A DNA stretch of 64,000 bases from Rhodophyticola sp. CCM32 (GTDB lineage: Bacteria; Pseudomonadota; Alphaproteobacteria; Rhodobacterales; Rhodobacteraceae), in contig NZ_CP038492.1 in the NCBI RefSeq assembly GCF_004751985.1, forward strand, positions 3,038,001 to 3,102,000, in the 5' to 3' direction. The notes under the pieces are model-generated. The model saw only the letters and a program-made list of their open reading frames with translations, was not told where the DNA came from and ran no database searches. Within the stretch, counting starts at the first letter, position 1, and every line of letters begins with the position of its first letter. A program made the translations under genes and the position numbers. Positions 8,250 through 17,548 of this stretch are shown here, one piece after another.

Positions 8250-10814
8250 TGATGATCCGGCCCGGAACAACGATCAGTTTCTTGGGGGCCCCGCCATTCA
8301 GGGCTCTGATCACAGCCTTGTCCGCCAGCGCCAGCTTTTCAAGCTCTTCCTTGGGCAGGTCCTTGGCAACGGTGATTTCCGAACGGCGTTTGCCGTTGAT
8401 CTGGATCGGCAGGGTGACATCATCGGATACCAGCAGCGCCGGGTCCGCCACCGGCCAGGGCGCATTGGCAATCAGGCCCTCGCCGCCCTGATGGGCCCAG
8501 ATATCCTCGGCCAGATGCGGGGTCATCGGTGACATCAGCTGTGCCAGTGTCATGATCGCGCCCCGTTGGGCCCCATGGCCGGCCTTTGATTTCGCCAGCG
8601 TGTTGGTGAAGGCGTAAAGCTTGGCGATAGCGGCATTGAAGCCGAAGGATTCCACGCCCTGGGTCACATCGAAGATGGTTTTGTGCAGCGCCCGGCGCAA
8701 CGCCTCATCGCCTTCCCCTGCCGCGGCCTTGTCCATGCCGCTGATCCGGTCGCACAGCGTCCAGACCCGATTGAGGTGTTTGAACGTCGCCTCTGCGCCT
8801 GCGGCGGTCCATTCCACATCGCGTTCGGGGGGGAGTCACTCAACACGAACCAGCGGGCGGTATCGGCCCCGTATTGGTCGATGATCGCCACCGGATCGAC
8901 CACGTTGTTCTTGGATTTCGACATTTTGGCCGAGGGGATGACCTCCACCGTGCTGCCATCTTCTTTGAGAAACGCGCCGCCATCGCGCAGGTCAACCTCT
9001 TCGGGGTAATGGTAAACCGGCCGTCCGTCCTGCCCCAACTTGGTCTGGTAAATCGCATGGGTGACCATGCCCTGCGTAAACAGCGCGTCAAAAGGCTCAA
9101 TCGCGCTGGCAGGCAGATGGCCGGTGATCTGCATCGCCCGGGCAAAGAAGCGGGAATAGAGCAGATGCAGAATCGCATGTTCAACGCCGCCGATATACTG
9201 ATCGACATTCATCCAGTAAGCGGCGTCTTCCGCCACGGTGGGGGTGTCGGCATGGGGGGCGGTGAAGCGCGCGAAATACCAGGATGAATCAACAAATGTA
9301 TCCATCGTGTCGGTTTCGCGTTTGGCAGGCGCGCCGCAGGACGGGCAAGGCACATCACGCCAGGTCGGATGCCGGTCAAGCGGGTTGCCGGGGATGTCGA
9401 AACTGACATCCTTGGGCAGCTCAACAGGCAGGTTTTCCTTTTTCTCGGGCACCACGCCACAGCTTTCGCAATGGACAACCGGGATCGGGCAGCCCCAATA
9501 CCGCTGACGACTGAGGCCCCAGTCGCGCAGGCGAAATCTGGTGACGCCCTGACCAACGCCGTTCTGTTCGCAGAACGCGATGGCGCTGTCGATACCTTCG
9601 GCGCCGGTTTGCACCTCCTCCCCGGCGAACCCTTTGACATACCGCACCTTTTCGGGCTTCGGAGGCACATAGGCATCGCCGCCATCCTCGGGCCGGGTGA
9701 CCCCGTCGGTTTCTGCCATGGGCACATAGGTGGAGGTTACATCCAGCCCGTATTTCCGCGCAAAATCAAGGTCGCGCTGATCATGGGCAGGGCAGCCGAA
9801 AATTGCGCCGGTGCCATACTCCATCAAGATGAAATTGGCGATATAGACGGGCAATTCCCAGGCGGTATCAAACGGGTGGCGCACCCGCAGCCCGGTATCA
9901 AAGCCTTTCTTCTCGGCGGTTTCCAGTGCCTCTTCGGTGGTGCCGGTGGCCCGGCAATCCGCGCAGAAAGCCGCGATCTCGGGGGTATGGGCTTCCAGTT
10001 CTCTGGCCAGCGGATGATCGGGTGAGATGCCGATGAAACTGGCCCCCATCAACGTGTCGGGACGGGTGGTGTAAACCTCCACCCGGTCATGGCCGCCCAT
10101 GGCCTCGGTCAGGCCGAAGGAAAACTGCAAACCCCGGGATTTGCCAATCCAGTTGGCCTGCATCAGCTTGACCTTCTCGGGCCAGTTGTCGAGCCCGTCC
10201 AGCGCCTGCAACAGATCATCGGCCATATCCGAGATTTTGAAGAACCACTGGGTCAGCTCGCGCCGTTCCACCACCGCGTTTGAGCGCCAGCCCCTGCCGT
10301 CGATGACCTGTTCATTGGCCAGAACCGTCATATCCACCGGGTCCCAGTTGATCACGGCGTTTTTACGGTCGATCAGCCCGGCCCCCATCATGTCGATGAA
10401 CAGCGCCTGCTGCTGGCCGTAATATTCCGGCGCGCAGGTGGCGAACTCACGCGACCAGTCAATGGAAAAGCCAAGCGGTTTCATCTGGTCGCGCATGTCG
10501 GCGATATTCTGATGCGTCCAGTCAGCCGGGTGAATCCCGCGTTCCATCGCGGCGTTTTCCGCGGCCAGGCCAAAGGCATCCCAGCCCATCGGATGCAGCA
10601 CATTATGGCCGGTCGCCCGCTTGTAGCGCGCGATCACGTCGCCCATCGTATAGTTGCGCACATGGCCGATATGAATGCGCCCGGACGGGTAGGGAAACAT
10701 CTCAAGCACGTAATATTTGGGCCTGTCAGCGATCCGCGTGGCGCGGAACGTGCCGGCCTCTTCCCAGGCTTTTTGCCATTTGGGTTCCAACTGGGACGGT
10801 TGATAGCGGGACAT
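8236..10814 (-). pseudogene. leuS: Leucyl-tRNA synthetase, interrupted by a -1 frameshift
   Basis: Class Ia aminoacyl-tRNA synthetase charging tRNA-Leu. The N-terminal part (from the ATG at 10812-10814) has the HIGH motif in [15 protein letters not shown], the CP1 editing domain, and [12 protein letters not shown]. Translation then runs to WFVLSDSPP and leaves frame. The expected continuation, [20 protein letters not shown], is in the neighbouring frame to the stop at 8236. The break is at a run of seven G on the plus strand (8827-8833); eight would restore one 859-codon frame, the normal LeuS length. leuS is essential and usually single-copy, so a sequencing or assembly slip is the simplest explanation. 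As given, the reading ends at 8664 in nonsense sequence. Confidence 0.9.
8827..8833. other. leuS: Frameshift site in leuS (G7 run)
   Basis: Seven consecutive G on the plus strand (C on the coding strand), exactly where the leuS reading frame is lost. One extra base restores S-P-P-E-R-D-V-E-W, which fits the conserved synthetase sequence. Confidence 0.85.
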
Positions 10815-10943
10815 CGGGCTTCCTTATGAAGGTCGAACGCAAAACGCAGGGCATCTGAAGGCCCGGCGGTGTGTTTAGGCGGCGCGCAGGCGCTGGTCTA
10901 TAGGGGTTTGGGTTTAGGCAAGGCCGTTACACCGAAAACCGCG

Positions 10944-11459
10944 TCAGAGATCCGCGTCGCGAATCCGTAGCTGGCGCGCCCGGGTCAGGATCGCATCTTC
11001 GATCTGACGGGCGGTTTCACGGCTGACCGCCGTGCCGCCCCGGCTTTGCAACGCCACGCGCAGGCTGCGCGCATCAAGGGCGGGGTCGGTGATATAGACC
11101 GTCGCGCGATAGGCCCGGCCTGACCCCGGCGGGGTGCCATAACCAAAGACGATCACGCCGGAAAACGGGTCTGCGCCCTCGATCGGCATGAAATCAAGGA
11201 TTTCAAGCGAGGCATTCCAGAGGTAGCGGCTGACCTCTACCGTGACATTCGGATCGTTTGTGTTCTGGAACAGATCCCAGACCGTATTGCGGTCAGGATC
11301 TTCCAGTGCACCCGATTCGATCAGCCGTTCACGGGTTTCGGGACTCATCTCATTATCCAGCCCGCCACCGAACAGACCGCCGGACCTGCCACCACAGGCC
11401 GCAACCGTGCTGACAAGCAAAAGACCGCATAAAATCCGCGCAATACCCGAAAATGTCAT
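10944..11459 (-). CDS. DUF3576-family lipoprotein
   Basis: A 171-residue lipoprotein. The leader MTFSGIARILCGLLLVSTVAAC ends in a lipobox with Cys22, followed by a Gly-rich GGRSGGLFGGG linker. The mature part (TVWDLFQNTNDPNVTVEVSRYLWNASLEILDFMPIEGADPFSGVI) matches the DUF3576 family found across Alphaproteobacteria, whose function is unknown. An AAAGGGC site lies about 12 nt before the ATG at 11457-11459; an in-frame extension to 11582 has no such support and would bury the leader. It is leftward and divergent from the porin gene (245 bp between starts). Confidence 0.85.
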   Translation of the reverse strand: MTFSGIARILCGLLLVSTVAACGGRSGGLFGGGLDNEMSPETRERLIESGALEDPDRNTVWDLFQNTNDPNVTVEVSRYLWNASLEILDFMPIEGADPFSGVIVFGYGTPPGSGRAYRATVYITDPALDARSLRVALQSRGGTAVSRETARQIEDAILTRARQLRIRDADL

Positions 11460-11703
11460 GCTGCATTGCCCTTTTTTCGTCAAAGCCTCACCGCTTGGTA
11501 TCTTAGCCCTCTCAGCGCGGCAAGGGGCTTCGCTTGACGGGTGAATACCACACTGTGGCAAGTCTGCACCATCCGGGGGCAAGATGGGGGCATCCCTTTG
11601 GCCTTTCTTGCATTTCGAGGGGCGAAGAGAGAGGAAAGAGCATACTCAATTCGGAATTCCCCGTGTTGAGGTGCACCTTATTCAAGAATACGAGGGAAAA
11701 ACC

Positions 11704-12702
11704 ATGAAAAAGGTTCTCTTCGCTACCACGGCATTGGTTGCCTCGGCAGGATTCGCATCTGCGGATGTTACCCTGTCCGGCTCCGCCGAAATGGGTATCC
11801 GTGGTGGGGACAACCTGGAGACGCAGTTCATCCAGGATATCGACGTCACCTTCACCTTGTCCGGCACAACCGATAACGGCCTGACATTTGGCGCATCCAT
11901 CGACATCGACGAGTCGGCTGACCAGGCGCTTGACACTCCCGGGACTGCGACCAGACCCAACAACGCCTTCGACAATGATTACGGTCATGGCGGCGTTGCC
12001 GTGTTCATCTCGGGCGATTTCGGTACGGTCACCCTGGGTGACACCGATGGCGCTCTGGACTGGGCCCTGACCGAAGCGGGTAACATCTCCAACCCGGGCA
12101 GCCTTGCAGATGATGAAACCTCGCATGAGGGTTATCTGGGTTCCTATGGCGACGGTGCTGGCGATGGTCAGATTGTCCGCTATGACAACACCTTCGGCGA
12201 TTTTGGTGTTGCGATCTCTTACGAGCAGGATGCTTCGAGTACTCTGGTTACGAACGGCACCACTGGTCAGGTTCAGTCTGACTCGCGTGATGGGTCTTAT
12301 GCCCTTGGTTTCCGCTACAGCACTGACTGGTCCGGCGTCGATATCAATCTCGGCCTGGGTTATCAGTCCACCGATTTCACAACGACAGATCAGGAAATCT
12401 GGGGTATCAGCGCAAACGCGACCTTTGCCTCCGGTTTCTCCGTTGGCTTCCAGTATAGCGACTGGACAGATCGCGGTGGTGTTCTCGGCAATGACGATGA
12501 CCACATCGGTATCGGTGCAGGCTATGAATTCGGCCCGTACGCAATTCACGCCAACTATGGTGAATTCGGCTCCGGTGACTCAGGTTACGGTCTGTCCGCG
12601 TCTTACGATCTTGGCGGTGGCGCAGGTATCCGCCTGGGTTATGGCAGCAGCGATAATGCCAATGAAGACTTCTGGTCGCTTGGTATCGCAATGTCCTTCT
12701 AA
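11704..12702 (+). CDS. Outer-membrane porin (Rhodobacter type)
   Basis: A 332-residue beta-barrel porin. The signal peptide MKKVLFATTALVASAGFASA is followed by DVTLSGSAEMGI, the usual first strand of this family. The rest is a series of short aromatic-rich amphipathic strands (GVAISYEQDA, YALGFRYSTDW, NLGLGYQST, SVGFQYSDW) ending in LGIAMSF with the terminal Phe needed for BAM-mediated assembly. Acidic loops suggest a cation-tolerant general diffusion pore. A strong GAGGGA site sits 8 nt before the ATG, and codon use looks adapted to high expression. A good terminator follows at 12727-12753, so it is a monocistronic unit. Confidence 0.92.
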   Translation: MKKVLFATTALVASAGFASADVTLSGSAEMGIRGGDNLETQFIQDIDVTFTLSGTTDNGLTFGASIDIDESADQALDTPGTATRPNNAFDNDYGHGGVAVFISGDFGTVTLGDTDGALDWALTEAGNISNPGSLADDETSHEGYLGSYGDGAGDGQIVRYDNTFGDFGVAISYEQDASSTLVTNGTTGQVQSDSRDGSYALGFRYSTDWSGVDINLGLGYQSTDFTTTDQEIWGISANATFASGFSVGFQYSDWTDRGGVLGNDDDHIGIGAGYEFGPYAIHANYGEFGSGDSGYGLSASYDLGGGAGIRLGYGSSDNANEDFWSLGIAMSF

Positions 12703-12726
12703 TCCAACCGGATTATTTGGTAAGGG

Positions 12727-12753
12727 AAGAGCGGGCTTAGGCCCGCTCTTTTC
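12727..12753 (+). terminator. Rho-independent terminator after the porin gene
   Basis: A 10-bp perfect stem (AAGAGCGGGC / GCCCGCTCTT) with a TTAG tetraloop, then a run of T. It lies 25 nt after the porin stop. Confidence 0.9.
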
Positions 12754-12772
12754 TGTTTGGGGGTGACGAAAG

Positions 12773-13432
12773 ATGTCTCTGTCCGAGATTGGCAGCGCTT
12801 TGGCCAGCGCGGAATCCAGGGCCGGGCGTGCGCCCGGATCCGTCAGATTGATTGCTGTCTCCAAGGTGCAGCCTGCCGAACGCGTTGCCCATGTTCTGAA
12901 GCAGGGCCATCGGCTGTTCGGAGAGAACCGCGTGCAGGAGGCTGCCGGGCGCTGGCCCGCGTTTCAGGAGCTTTATGACGATATCTCGCTGCATCTGATC
13001 GGCCCGTTACAGACCAACAAGGCCCGGCAGGCAGTCGAAATGTTCGACGCGATTCACACGCTGGACCGGCCAAAACTGGCCCGTCGCTTTGCCGATCTGG
13101 CACAGGAACGGGGCAGTTGCCCTGAATTGCTGATCCAGGTGAATACCGGGGAAGAGCCGCAAAAATCGGGCATCCTGCCTGTTGAAACCGATGCTTTCGT
13201 GGCAGAGGCCCGCGCCATGGATCTGCCGGTGACAGGGCTGATGTGCATCCCGCCCGCAGAGGAGGAGGCGAGCCTGCATTTCGCGCTATTGGCAAAGCTG
13301 GCCGAGCGCAATGGACTGCCCGAGCTGAGCATGGGGATGAGTGCGGATTTCGACAAGGCGATTGCCTTTGGCGCCACCTATGTCCGGGTCGGGTCGGCGA
13401 TTTTCGGTGAACGGGTTGCGCCAAAAGATTGA
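12773..13432 (+). CDS. yggS: YggS/PLPBP-family pyridoxal phosphate homeostasis protein
   Basis: A 219-residue PLP-binding protein of the YggS/PROSC family, a TIM-barrel without known enzymatic activity that buffers PLP supply and affects amino-acid metabolism. The PLP lysine is Lys31 in RLIAVSKVQP. Other hallmarks are FGENRVQE, HLIGPLQTNK, LIQVNTGEEPQKSG, LSMGMSADFDKAI and VRVGSAIFGER. The length is typical. It starts 19 bp beyond the porin terminator, and its stop lies 54 bp before the start of a small secreted PEBP-like gene. Confidence 0.92.
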   Translation: MSLSEIGSALASAESRAGRAPGSVRLIAVSKVQPAERVAHVLKQGHRLFGENRVQEAAGRWPAFQELYDDISLHLIGPLQTNKARQAVEMFDAIHTLDRPKLARRFADLAQERGSCPELLIQVNTGEEPQKSGILPVETDAFVAEARAMDLPVTGLMCIPPAEEEASLHFALLAKLAERNGLPELSMGMSADFDKAIAFGATYVRVGSAIFGERVAPKD

Positions 13433-13485
13433 ACCAACACAGCGGGTCACGCAGACTGACATGTAACAGAGATCGGAGTAAACGC

Positions 13486-13875
13486 ATGAAAACCAGTCTT
13501 GTCGCCTTGTTCGCCCTTGTCCTCACAAGCAGCGCTGCCCTTGCCGAATTCAGGCTGAGTTTCGATTGGGGCGATATTCCCCTTTGCACAACGGGGCGAC
13601 CCAACACTGTGGGTAATCCTGCCTTCATCCTTACCGATGTGCCTGCGGGGACCGAGACAATTGAATTCCGCCTCGTCGATCTGGATGTGCCGTCTTACAA
13701 CCATGGTGGCGGGCGATTGCGGATCAGCGGCAGCGGTACAGTTCCCGAAGGGCTGTTCACCTATCGCAGCCCGTGCCCGCCGGGTCAGACCCATACCTAT
13801 GAATGGCGCGCCACCGCGCGGGCGGGCAATCAGGTGTTGGGTGAAGCGCGGGCTGAGCGGCGTTACCCGGAATAA
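13486..13875 (+). CDS. Small secreted PEBP-like protein
   Basis: A 129-residue exported protein with signal peptide MKTSLVALFALVLTSSAALA. The mature part resembles a trimmed YbhB/YbcL (phosphatidylethanolamine-binding) fold: GNPAFILTDVPAGTETIEF aligns with the usual SPALSWSGVPAGTKSFAL region, DLDVPSYNHGGG with the DPDAP...HWV ligand loop, and YRSPCPPGQTHTYEWRATA with YGGPCPPSGTHRYVF. It is shorter than the family and the ligand-site histidine context is altered. The ATG at 13486 has a CGGAG site 10 nt upstream. The role is unknown; it may follow yggS on one transcript. The alignment was made by eye. Confidence 0.6.
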   Translation: MKTSLVALFALVLTSSAALAEFRLSFDWGDIPLCTTGRPNTVGNPAFILTDVPAGTETIEFRLVDLDVPSYNHGGGRLRISGSGTVPEGLFTYRSPCPPGQTHTYEWRATARAGNQVLGEARAERRYPE

Positions 13876-13910
13876 AACGGGCAGGGTCGGCGCAGTGGGG
13901 CCAGCCCCCA

Positions 13911-13942
13911 CACCCCCGGCGTATTTTCACCAAGAAGAAAGG
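13911..13942 (+). repeat. Intergenic repeat, family 2, copy 2
   Basis: Contains CCGGCGTATTTTCACCAAGA followed by AGAAAGGGGCGG, related to the minus-strand unit at 6019-6056. It lies at the convergent junction of the PEBP-like gene and the L,D-transpeptidase, and its right end encodes the last residues of the transpeptidase. Confidence 0.6.
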
Positions 13943-14436
13943 GGCGGCACGATCACCCGGCTGTCAGGTGTAATCCGACGGGTGATCCAGTTGAGATCGC
14001 GCCGGTCAAAGGCGATGCAGCCCTCGGTCGGGTATCCGGGCCGGCGCCACTGATGCAGGAAAATCGCGGAGCCACGACCGGGCCTGGCCCGGGGCCAGTT
14101 CCAGTCGGTCAGCAGGACCAGATCATAGAGCGGATCGGCGCGGCACAGCCGTTCATGGCTGAATGCATGGGGCGCCCGGACCATCAGGTTGTAATCCGCG
14201 TCCCTTGGATCATCGGACCACAAATCCCCCGGTGCAAGCGGTACGGTCCATGGACAGGGGCGGGCGATCCGGTCAGGGCGGTAGAGGCAGCCGATGATCC
14301 GGTGGGCACCTGCGGGCGTTGCGCCATCACCTTCGCGTTTTGCGGTTGTGATACCGCTCCGCCCGATCACGCAAGGCAAGCTGCGCCCCATGAAGCGCAG
14401 GCCGGTCGGGGTCAACACCAGATCGGCGGGCGTCAC
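13927..14436 (-). CDS. L,D-transpeptidase family protein (YkuD domain)
   Basis: A 169-residue protein with the YkuD active site: His128 in IFLHQW and, 12 residues on, Cys140 in YPTEGCIAF, the nucleophile of L,D-transpeptidases that crosslink peptidoglycan or attach proteins to it. Upstream the usual [12 protein letters not shown] segment is present. No signal peptide is visible, which is common for this short alphaproteobacterial subgroup but leaves its location open. Its start overlaps the ribA stop by 4 bp (14433-14436), so it is translationally coupled to ribA. The C-terminal codons run into a family 2 intergenic repeat. Confidence 0.85.
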   Translation of the reverse strand: MTPADLVLTPTGLRFMGRSLPCVIGRSGITTAKREGDGATPAGAHRIIGCLYRPDRIARPCPWTVPLAPGDLWSDDPRDADYNLMVRAPHAFSHERLCRADPLYDLVLLTDWNWPRARPGRGSAIFLHQWRRPGYPTEGCIAFDRRDLNWITRRITPDSRVIVPPLSSW

Positions 14437-15527
14437 AGAAGATGCCCTGATTTTTTGGCCTTGGTTGCCAGATAATGGGCGTTATGGCGGTTGGTGCCGG
14501 TGATCAGCGGCACACGCTCTGTCACTGTGACACCCATCTGACCCATGATTTCGACCTTGCGGGGGTTGTTCGTCATCAACCGCACGGCCTTGAACCCCAT
14601 GGTCTTCAGCAACCCGGCCCCAAGGCGGAAATCCCGCTCATCGTCTTCAAAGCCAAGCCGGTGATTGGCCTCAACCGTATCAAACCCCTGATCCTGAAGA
14701 GAATAGGCGCGCATCTTGTTGGTAAGCCCGATCCCGCGCCCCTCCTGGTTGAGATACAGCAATATGCCCGCGCCTTCCTTGCCGATCTCGGCCAGTGCCG
14801 TGTGTAATTGCGGCCCGCAATCGCATTTCAGCGAGCCCAGCACATCGCCGGTGAAACAGGCCGAATGCAGCCGGGTCAGAACCGGCCTGGTGCGGTCGGG
14901 GCGGCCGATTTCGATCGCGTAATGTTCGATCCCGCCATTTTCGGGTCGGAAGATATGCAGGCGCCCGGCCTCGGCGGCCTCCATCGGCAGGCGCGCGGCG
15001 GCCACCGGATGCAGCGGGTGGTGGGCAGCCAGATCGGCCGCGGCAGATTCGGACCAAAGCAATGTCAGGCCGTGATCATCGGCGACGGCTCGCGGGTCGG
15101 GGATGGTAACAATAACCGCCGCTGGCAAAAGCTGCGCCGATTTTGCCAGCAACAGCGCCAGACGGTGCAGCCCCGCAGTGCCATCACGCTGGCTGTGCAG
15201 CGGCCCTTTCAACGGCGCCCGCAGGTCATCGGCGGGTTCTGCGATGTTGTGTACCCATAGGGCATCGGCATCGACAGGCAGATGCAGGCGGGCCAGATCT
15301 CCGTCATAGGCGCGCGCTTTCAGGGTTTCCGCCCGGCGGGCGGTGATGGCAATTGTGATTTCGGCCGACAGAACGCGCAAATCGTCCAGTCTTGTATCAG
15401 TGACCCGTTCGGCGGCCAAAGCGACAATGCCACCACCACCTGTATGCCCCAACACAACAGGCAGCCCCACATGCAGATCAGTGCGGGCACGGGCCATCAG
15501 TTCCGACGGGGTGGGGATCAGGCTCAT
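14433..15527 (-). CDS. ribA: GTP cyclohydrolase II, with N-terminal RibB-like extension
   Basis: A 364-residue protein. The C-terminal half is GTP cyclohydrolase II, first step of riboflavin synthesis: the zinc motif [19 protein letters not shown], then [15 protein letters not shown] and [12 protein letters not shown]. The N-terminal half (about 170 residues) is the divergent extension common in Rhodobacterales RibA; it resembles a decayed DHBP-synthase domain and its activity is doubtful. The ATG at 15525-15527 is preferred to the one 12 nt earlier because GGGAG lies 7 nt upstream of it. It reads leftward, coupled to the L,D-transpeptidase, and divergent from a response regulator. Confidence 0.9.
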   Translation of the reverse strand: MSLIPTPSELMARARTDLHVGLPVVLGHTGGGGIVALAAERVTDTRLDDLRVLSAEITIAITARRAETLKARAYDGDLARLHLPVDADALWVHNIAEPADDLRAPLKGPLHSQRDGTAGLHRLALLLAKSAQLLPAAVIVTIPDPRAVADDHGLTLLWSESAAADLAAHHPLHPVAAARLPMEAAEAGRLHIFRPENGGIEHYAIEIGRPDRTRPVLTRLHSACFTGDVLGSLKCDCGPQLHTALAEIGKEGAGILLYLNQEGRGIGLTNKMRAYSLQDQGFDTVEANHRLGFEDDERDFRLGAGLLKTMGFKAVRLMTNNPRKVEIMGQMGVTVTERVPLITGTNRHNAHYLATKAKKSGHLL

Positions 15528-15695
15528 CTTTTCTCCCATAGCGGGGTGTTTTCAGTCCCATACCCTGTGTTGTCGTATTTTGAAACATTCCCTCCCGCAG
15601 TGACACGGCTGCGTGAGGTTCTTTTCGACCATCTTGCCAAGTTGACGTAAGGCGCGCATGTCGGTGTTCAGGAACAGGGAAATGAGGTAGACACC

Positions 15696-16382
15696 ATGGC
15701 CACTTTACGGAAGATCCTGCTGGTCGACGATGATGAGGACCTGCGCGAGGCGCTGTCTGAACAGCTTGTGATGACCGAAGAATTCGACGTGTTCGAAGCT
15801 GGCAATGGTGTCGGCGCGATGGAGCGCGCGAAAGAGGCGATTTACGATCTGGTGATCCTGGATGTGGGCCTGCCCGACACCGATGGTCGTGAGTTGTGTC
15901 GTCTGATGCGCAAACAGGGTGTCAAATGCCCGGTTCTGATGCTGACCGGCCATGACAGCGACGCCGATACGATCCTGGGCCTTGATGCGGGCGCCAATGA
16001 TTATGTCACCAAACCGTTCAAATTTCCGGTGCTTCTGGCGCGTATCCGCGCGCAGTTGCGCCAGCATGAGCAATCCGAGGATGCGGTGTTCCAGCTTGGG
16101 CCGTATACATTCAAGCCTGCGATGAAAATGCTGGAAACCGAAGATAACAAGAAGATTCGCCTGACCGAGAAAGAGACGAATATTCTGAAATTCCTCTACC
16201 GCGCGCAGGATGGCGTTGTGGCCCGTGACATTCTTTTGCATGAAGTCTGGGGCTATAATGCCGGTGTCACCACCCATACGCTGGAGACACATATCTACCG
16301 TCTGCGTCAGAAAATTGAGCCCGATCCCTCGAATGCCCGTCTGTTGGTGACGGAATCCGGCGGGTACCGGCTGATTGCGTGA
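15696..16382 (+). CDS. OmpR/PhoB-family response regulator
   Basis: A 228-residue two-component regulator. The receiver domain (1-120) has the acidic triad start VDDDED, phosphoacceptor Asp56 in LVILDVGLP, Thr84 in LMLTGHD and Lys106 in DYVTKPF. The winged-helix DNA-binding domain (about 130-228) shows LTEKETNILKFL, HEVWGYN and the recognition region THTLETHIYRLRQKI. No histidine kinase is adjacent, so it is an orphan regulator here. A GAGG site precedes the ATG. It is transcribed divergently from ribA and ends before a terminator at 16465. Which genes it controls cannot be told from the window. Confidence 0.9.
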   Translation: MATLRKILLVDDDEDLREALSEQLVMTEEFDVFEAGNGVGAMERAKEAIYDLVILDVGLPDTDGRELCRLMRKQGVKCPVLMLTGHDSDADTILGLDAGANDYVTKPFKFPVLLARIRAQLRQHEQSEDAVFQLGPYTFKPAMKMLETEDNKKIRLTEKETNILKFLYRAQDGVVARDILLHEVWGYNAGVTTHTLETHIYRLRQKIEPDPSNARLLVTESGGYRLIA

Positions 16383-16464
16383 CGTTTGCATTGTTCGGCT
16401 TGAGGGCAATCCGGCGACAGCCCATAATTGCGTGACGCATTACTCCCAACCTCCCTGTTGGACT

Positions 16465-16494
16465 GGCCCGGGCCTTTTGGTTCGGGCCTTTTTT
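16465..16494 (+). terminator. Rho-independent terminator after the response regulator
   Basis: GGCCCG / CGGGCC stem around a 12-nt loop that can pair further, followed by six T. It lies 80 nt after the response-regulator stop. Confidence 0.75.
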
Positions 16495-16572
16495 ATCATG
16501 TCGGCGAAATTTCAAAGATCAAATAGACCAAAACACGAACATGGGTTGAAGACAGGCGGGGTGGCAGGCTAA

Positions 16573-16660
16573 AGCGTTTCGAGTTTACATGGATGCAGAG
16601 ACAACGGCTTTGGTGTTTGAGCCGAAGGCGAAAGGCGTTTCAACAATACGTCGAAACGCT
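16573..16660. repeat. 88-bp element with perfect 10-bp terminal inverted repeats
   Basis: AGCGTTTCGA at 16573-16582 is exactly inverted as TCGAAACGCT at 16651-16660. The interior has no gene. It lies between the response-regulator terminator and the xth start and may be a miniature mobile or REP-like unit, or a structured leader of xth. Confidence 0.5.
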
Positions 16661-16696
16661 ATAGGGCCACGCTCTCTGCCAGAGGAGAAATTGCCG

Positions 16697-17485
16697 ATGT
16701 CCTTCACCCTTGCCACCTGGAATATCAACTCGGTTCGTTTGCGCGCCGATCTCGTGACCAGACTGTTGCGCGAAGAGGCCCCCGATATTCTGTGCCTGCA
16801 GGAGTGTAAATCGCCGGTCGATCTGATCCCTGCCGAGGTGTTCGCCAATGCGGGCTATGGCCATATCGTAGCCCGGGGGCAGAAAGGCTATAACGGTGTG
16901 GCGATCCTGTCGAAACAGCCGCTGGAAGATGTGGGTCATCGCGATTTCGTGGGCAAGGGCGATGCCCGCCATGTGGCCGCCAGGCTGGAAAACGGCGTCA
17001 CCGTGCATAATTTCTATGTGCCCGCAGGTGGCGATGTGCCGGATCGGGAGATCAACGAGAAATTCGGCCATAAGCTCGATTTCCTGACCGAGATGCGGGA
17101 TTGGTTCCATGGGGAGACACCCGCCAGAAGCATTCTGGTGGGGGATCTGAATATCGCCCCGCGTGAAGATGATGTCTGGTCTCACAAACAACTGCTGAAA
17201 GTTGTCAGCCACACGCCGATTGAGGTGACACATCTGGCCGAGGTGCAGGACAGCGCAGGATGGGTGGATGTCACCCGCAAGGATATCCCCGAAGGGCCGC
17301 TTTACAGCTGGTGGTCCTATCGTGCGCGCGATTGGGATGCGGCCGACAAGGGCCGCAGGCTTGATCATGTCTGGGCCACGCCCGATATTGCCGCTGCCGC
17401 CCATGGCTCCCGCGTGCTGCGCGATGTCCGCGGGTGGGAGAAACCCTCGGATCACGCGCCGGTCTTTGCCACATTCGATCTTTGA
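16697..17485 (+). CDS. xth: Exodeoxyribonuclease III (AP endonuclease)
   Basis: A 262-residue member of the exonuclease III/endonuclease-exonuclease-phosphatase family for base-excision repair. Metal- and DNA-binding motifs in order: ATWNINSVRLR, LCLQECK, GYNGVAIL, GDLNIAP, GRRLDHVWAT and the catalytic SDHAPVFATF. The length is typical. The ATG at 16697 has AGAGGAGA 8-15 nt upstream; an in-frame extension back to 16589 reads through the inverted-repeat element and lacks support. It is followed after 63 bp by a thioredoxin-like gene with its own possible promoter. Confidence 0.93.
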   Translation: MSFTLATWNINSVRLRADLVTRLLREEAPDILCLQECKSPVDLIPAEVFANAGYGHIVARGQKGYNGVAILSKQPLEDVGHRDFVGKGDARHVAARLENGVTVHNFYVPAGGDVPDREINEKFGHKLDFLTEMRDWFHGETPARSILVGDLNIAPREDDVWSHKQLLKVVSHTPIEVTHLAEVQDSAGWVDVTRKDIPEGPLYSWWSYRARDWDAADKGRRLDHVWATPDIAAAAHGSRVLRDVRGWEKPSDHAPVFATFDL

Positions 17486-17489
17486 CCCC

Positions 17490-17519
17490 TTGGCGACAGC
17501 CATGCGTACAGGCATATAA
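17490..17519 (+). promoter_or_regulatory. Possible sigma-70 promoter upstream of the thioredoxin-TPR gene
   Basis: TTGGCG at 17490-17495 and ATATAA at 17514-17519 with an 18-nt spacer, 30 bp before the ATG at 17549. Match by eye only; the -35 is weak. Confidence 0.35.
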
Positions 17520-17548
17520 CGGGCAACACGGATTTCAGGAGACATGCC

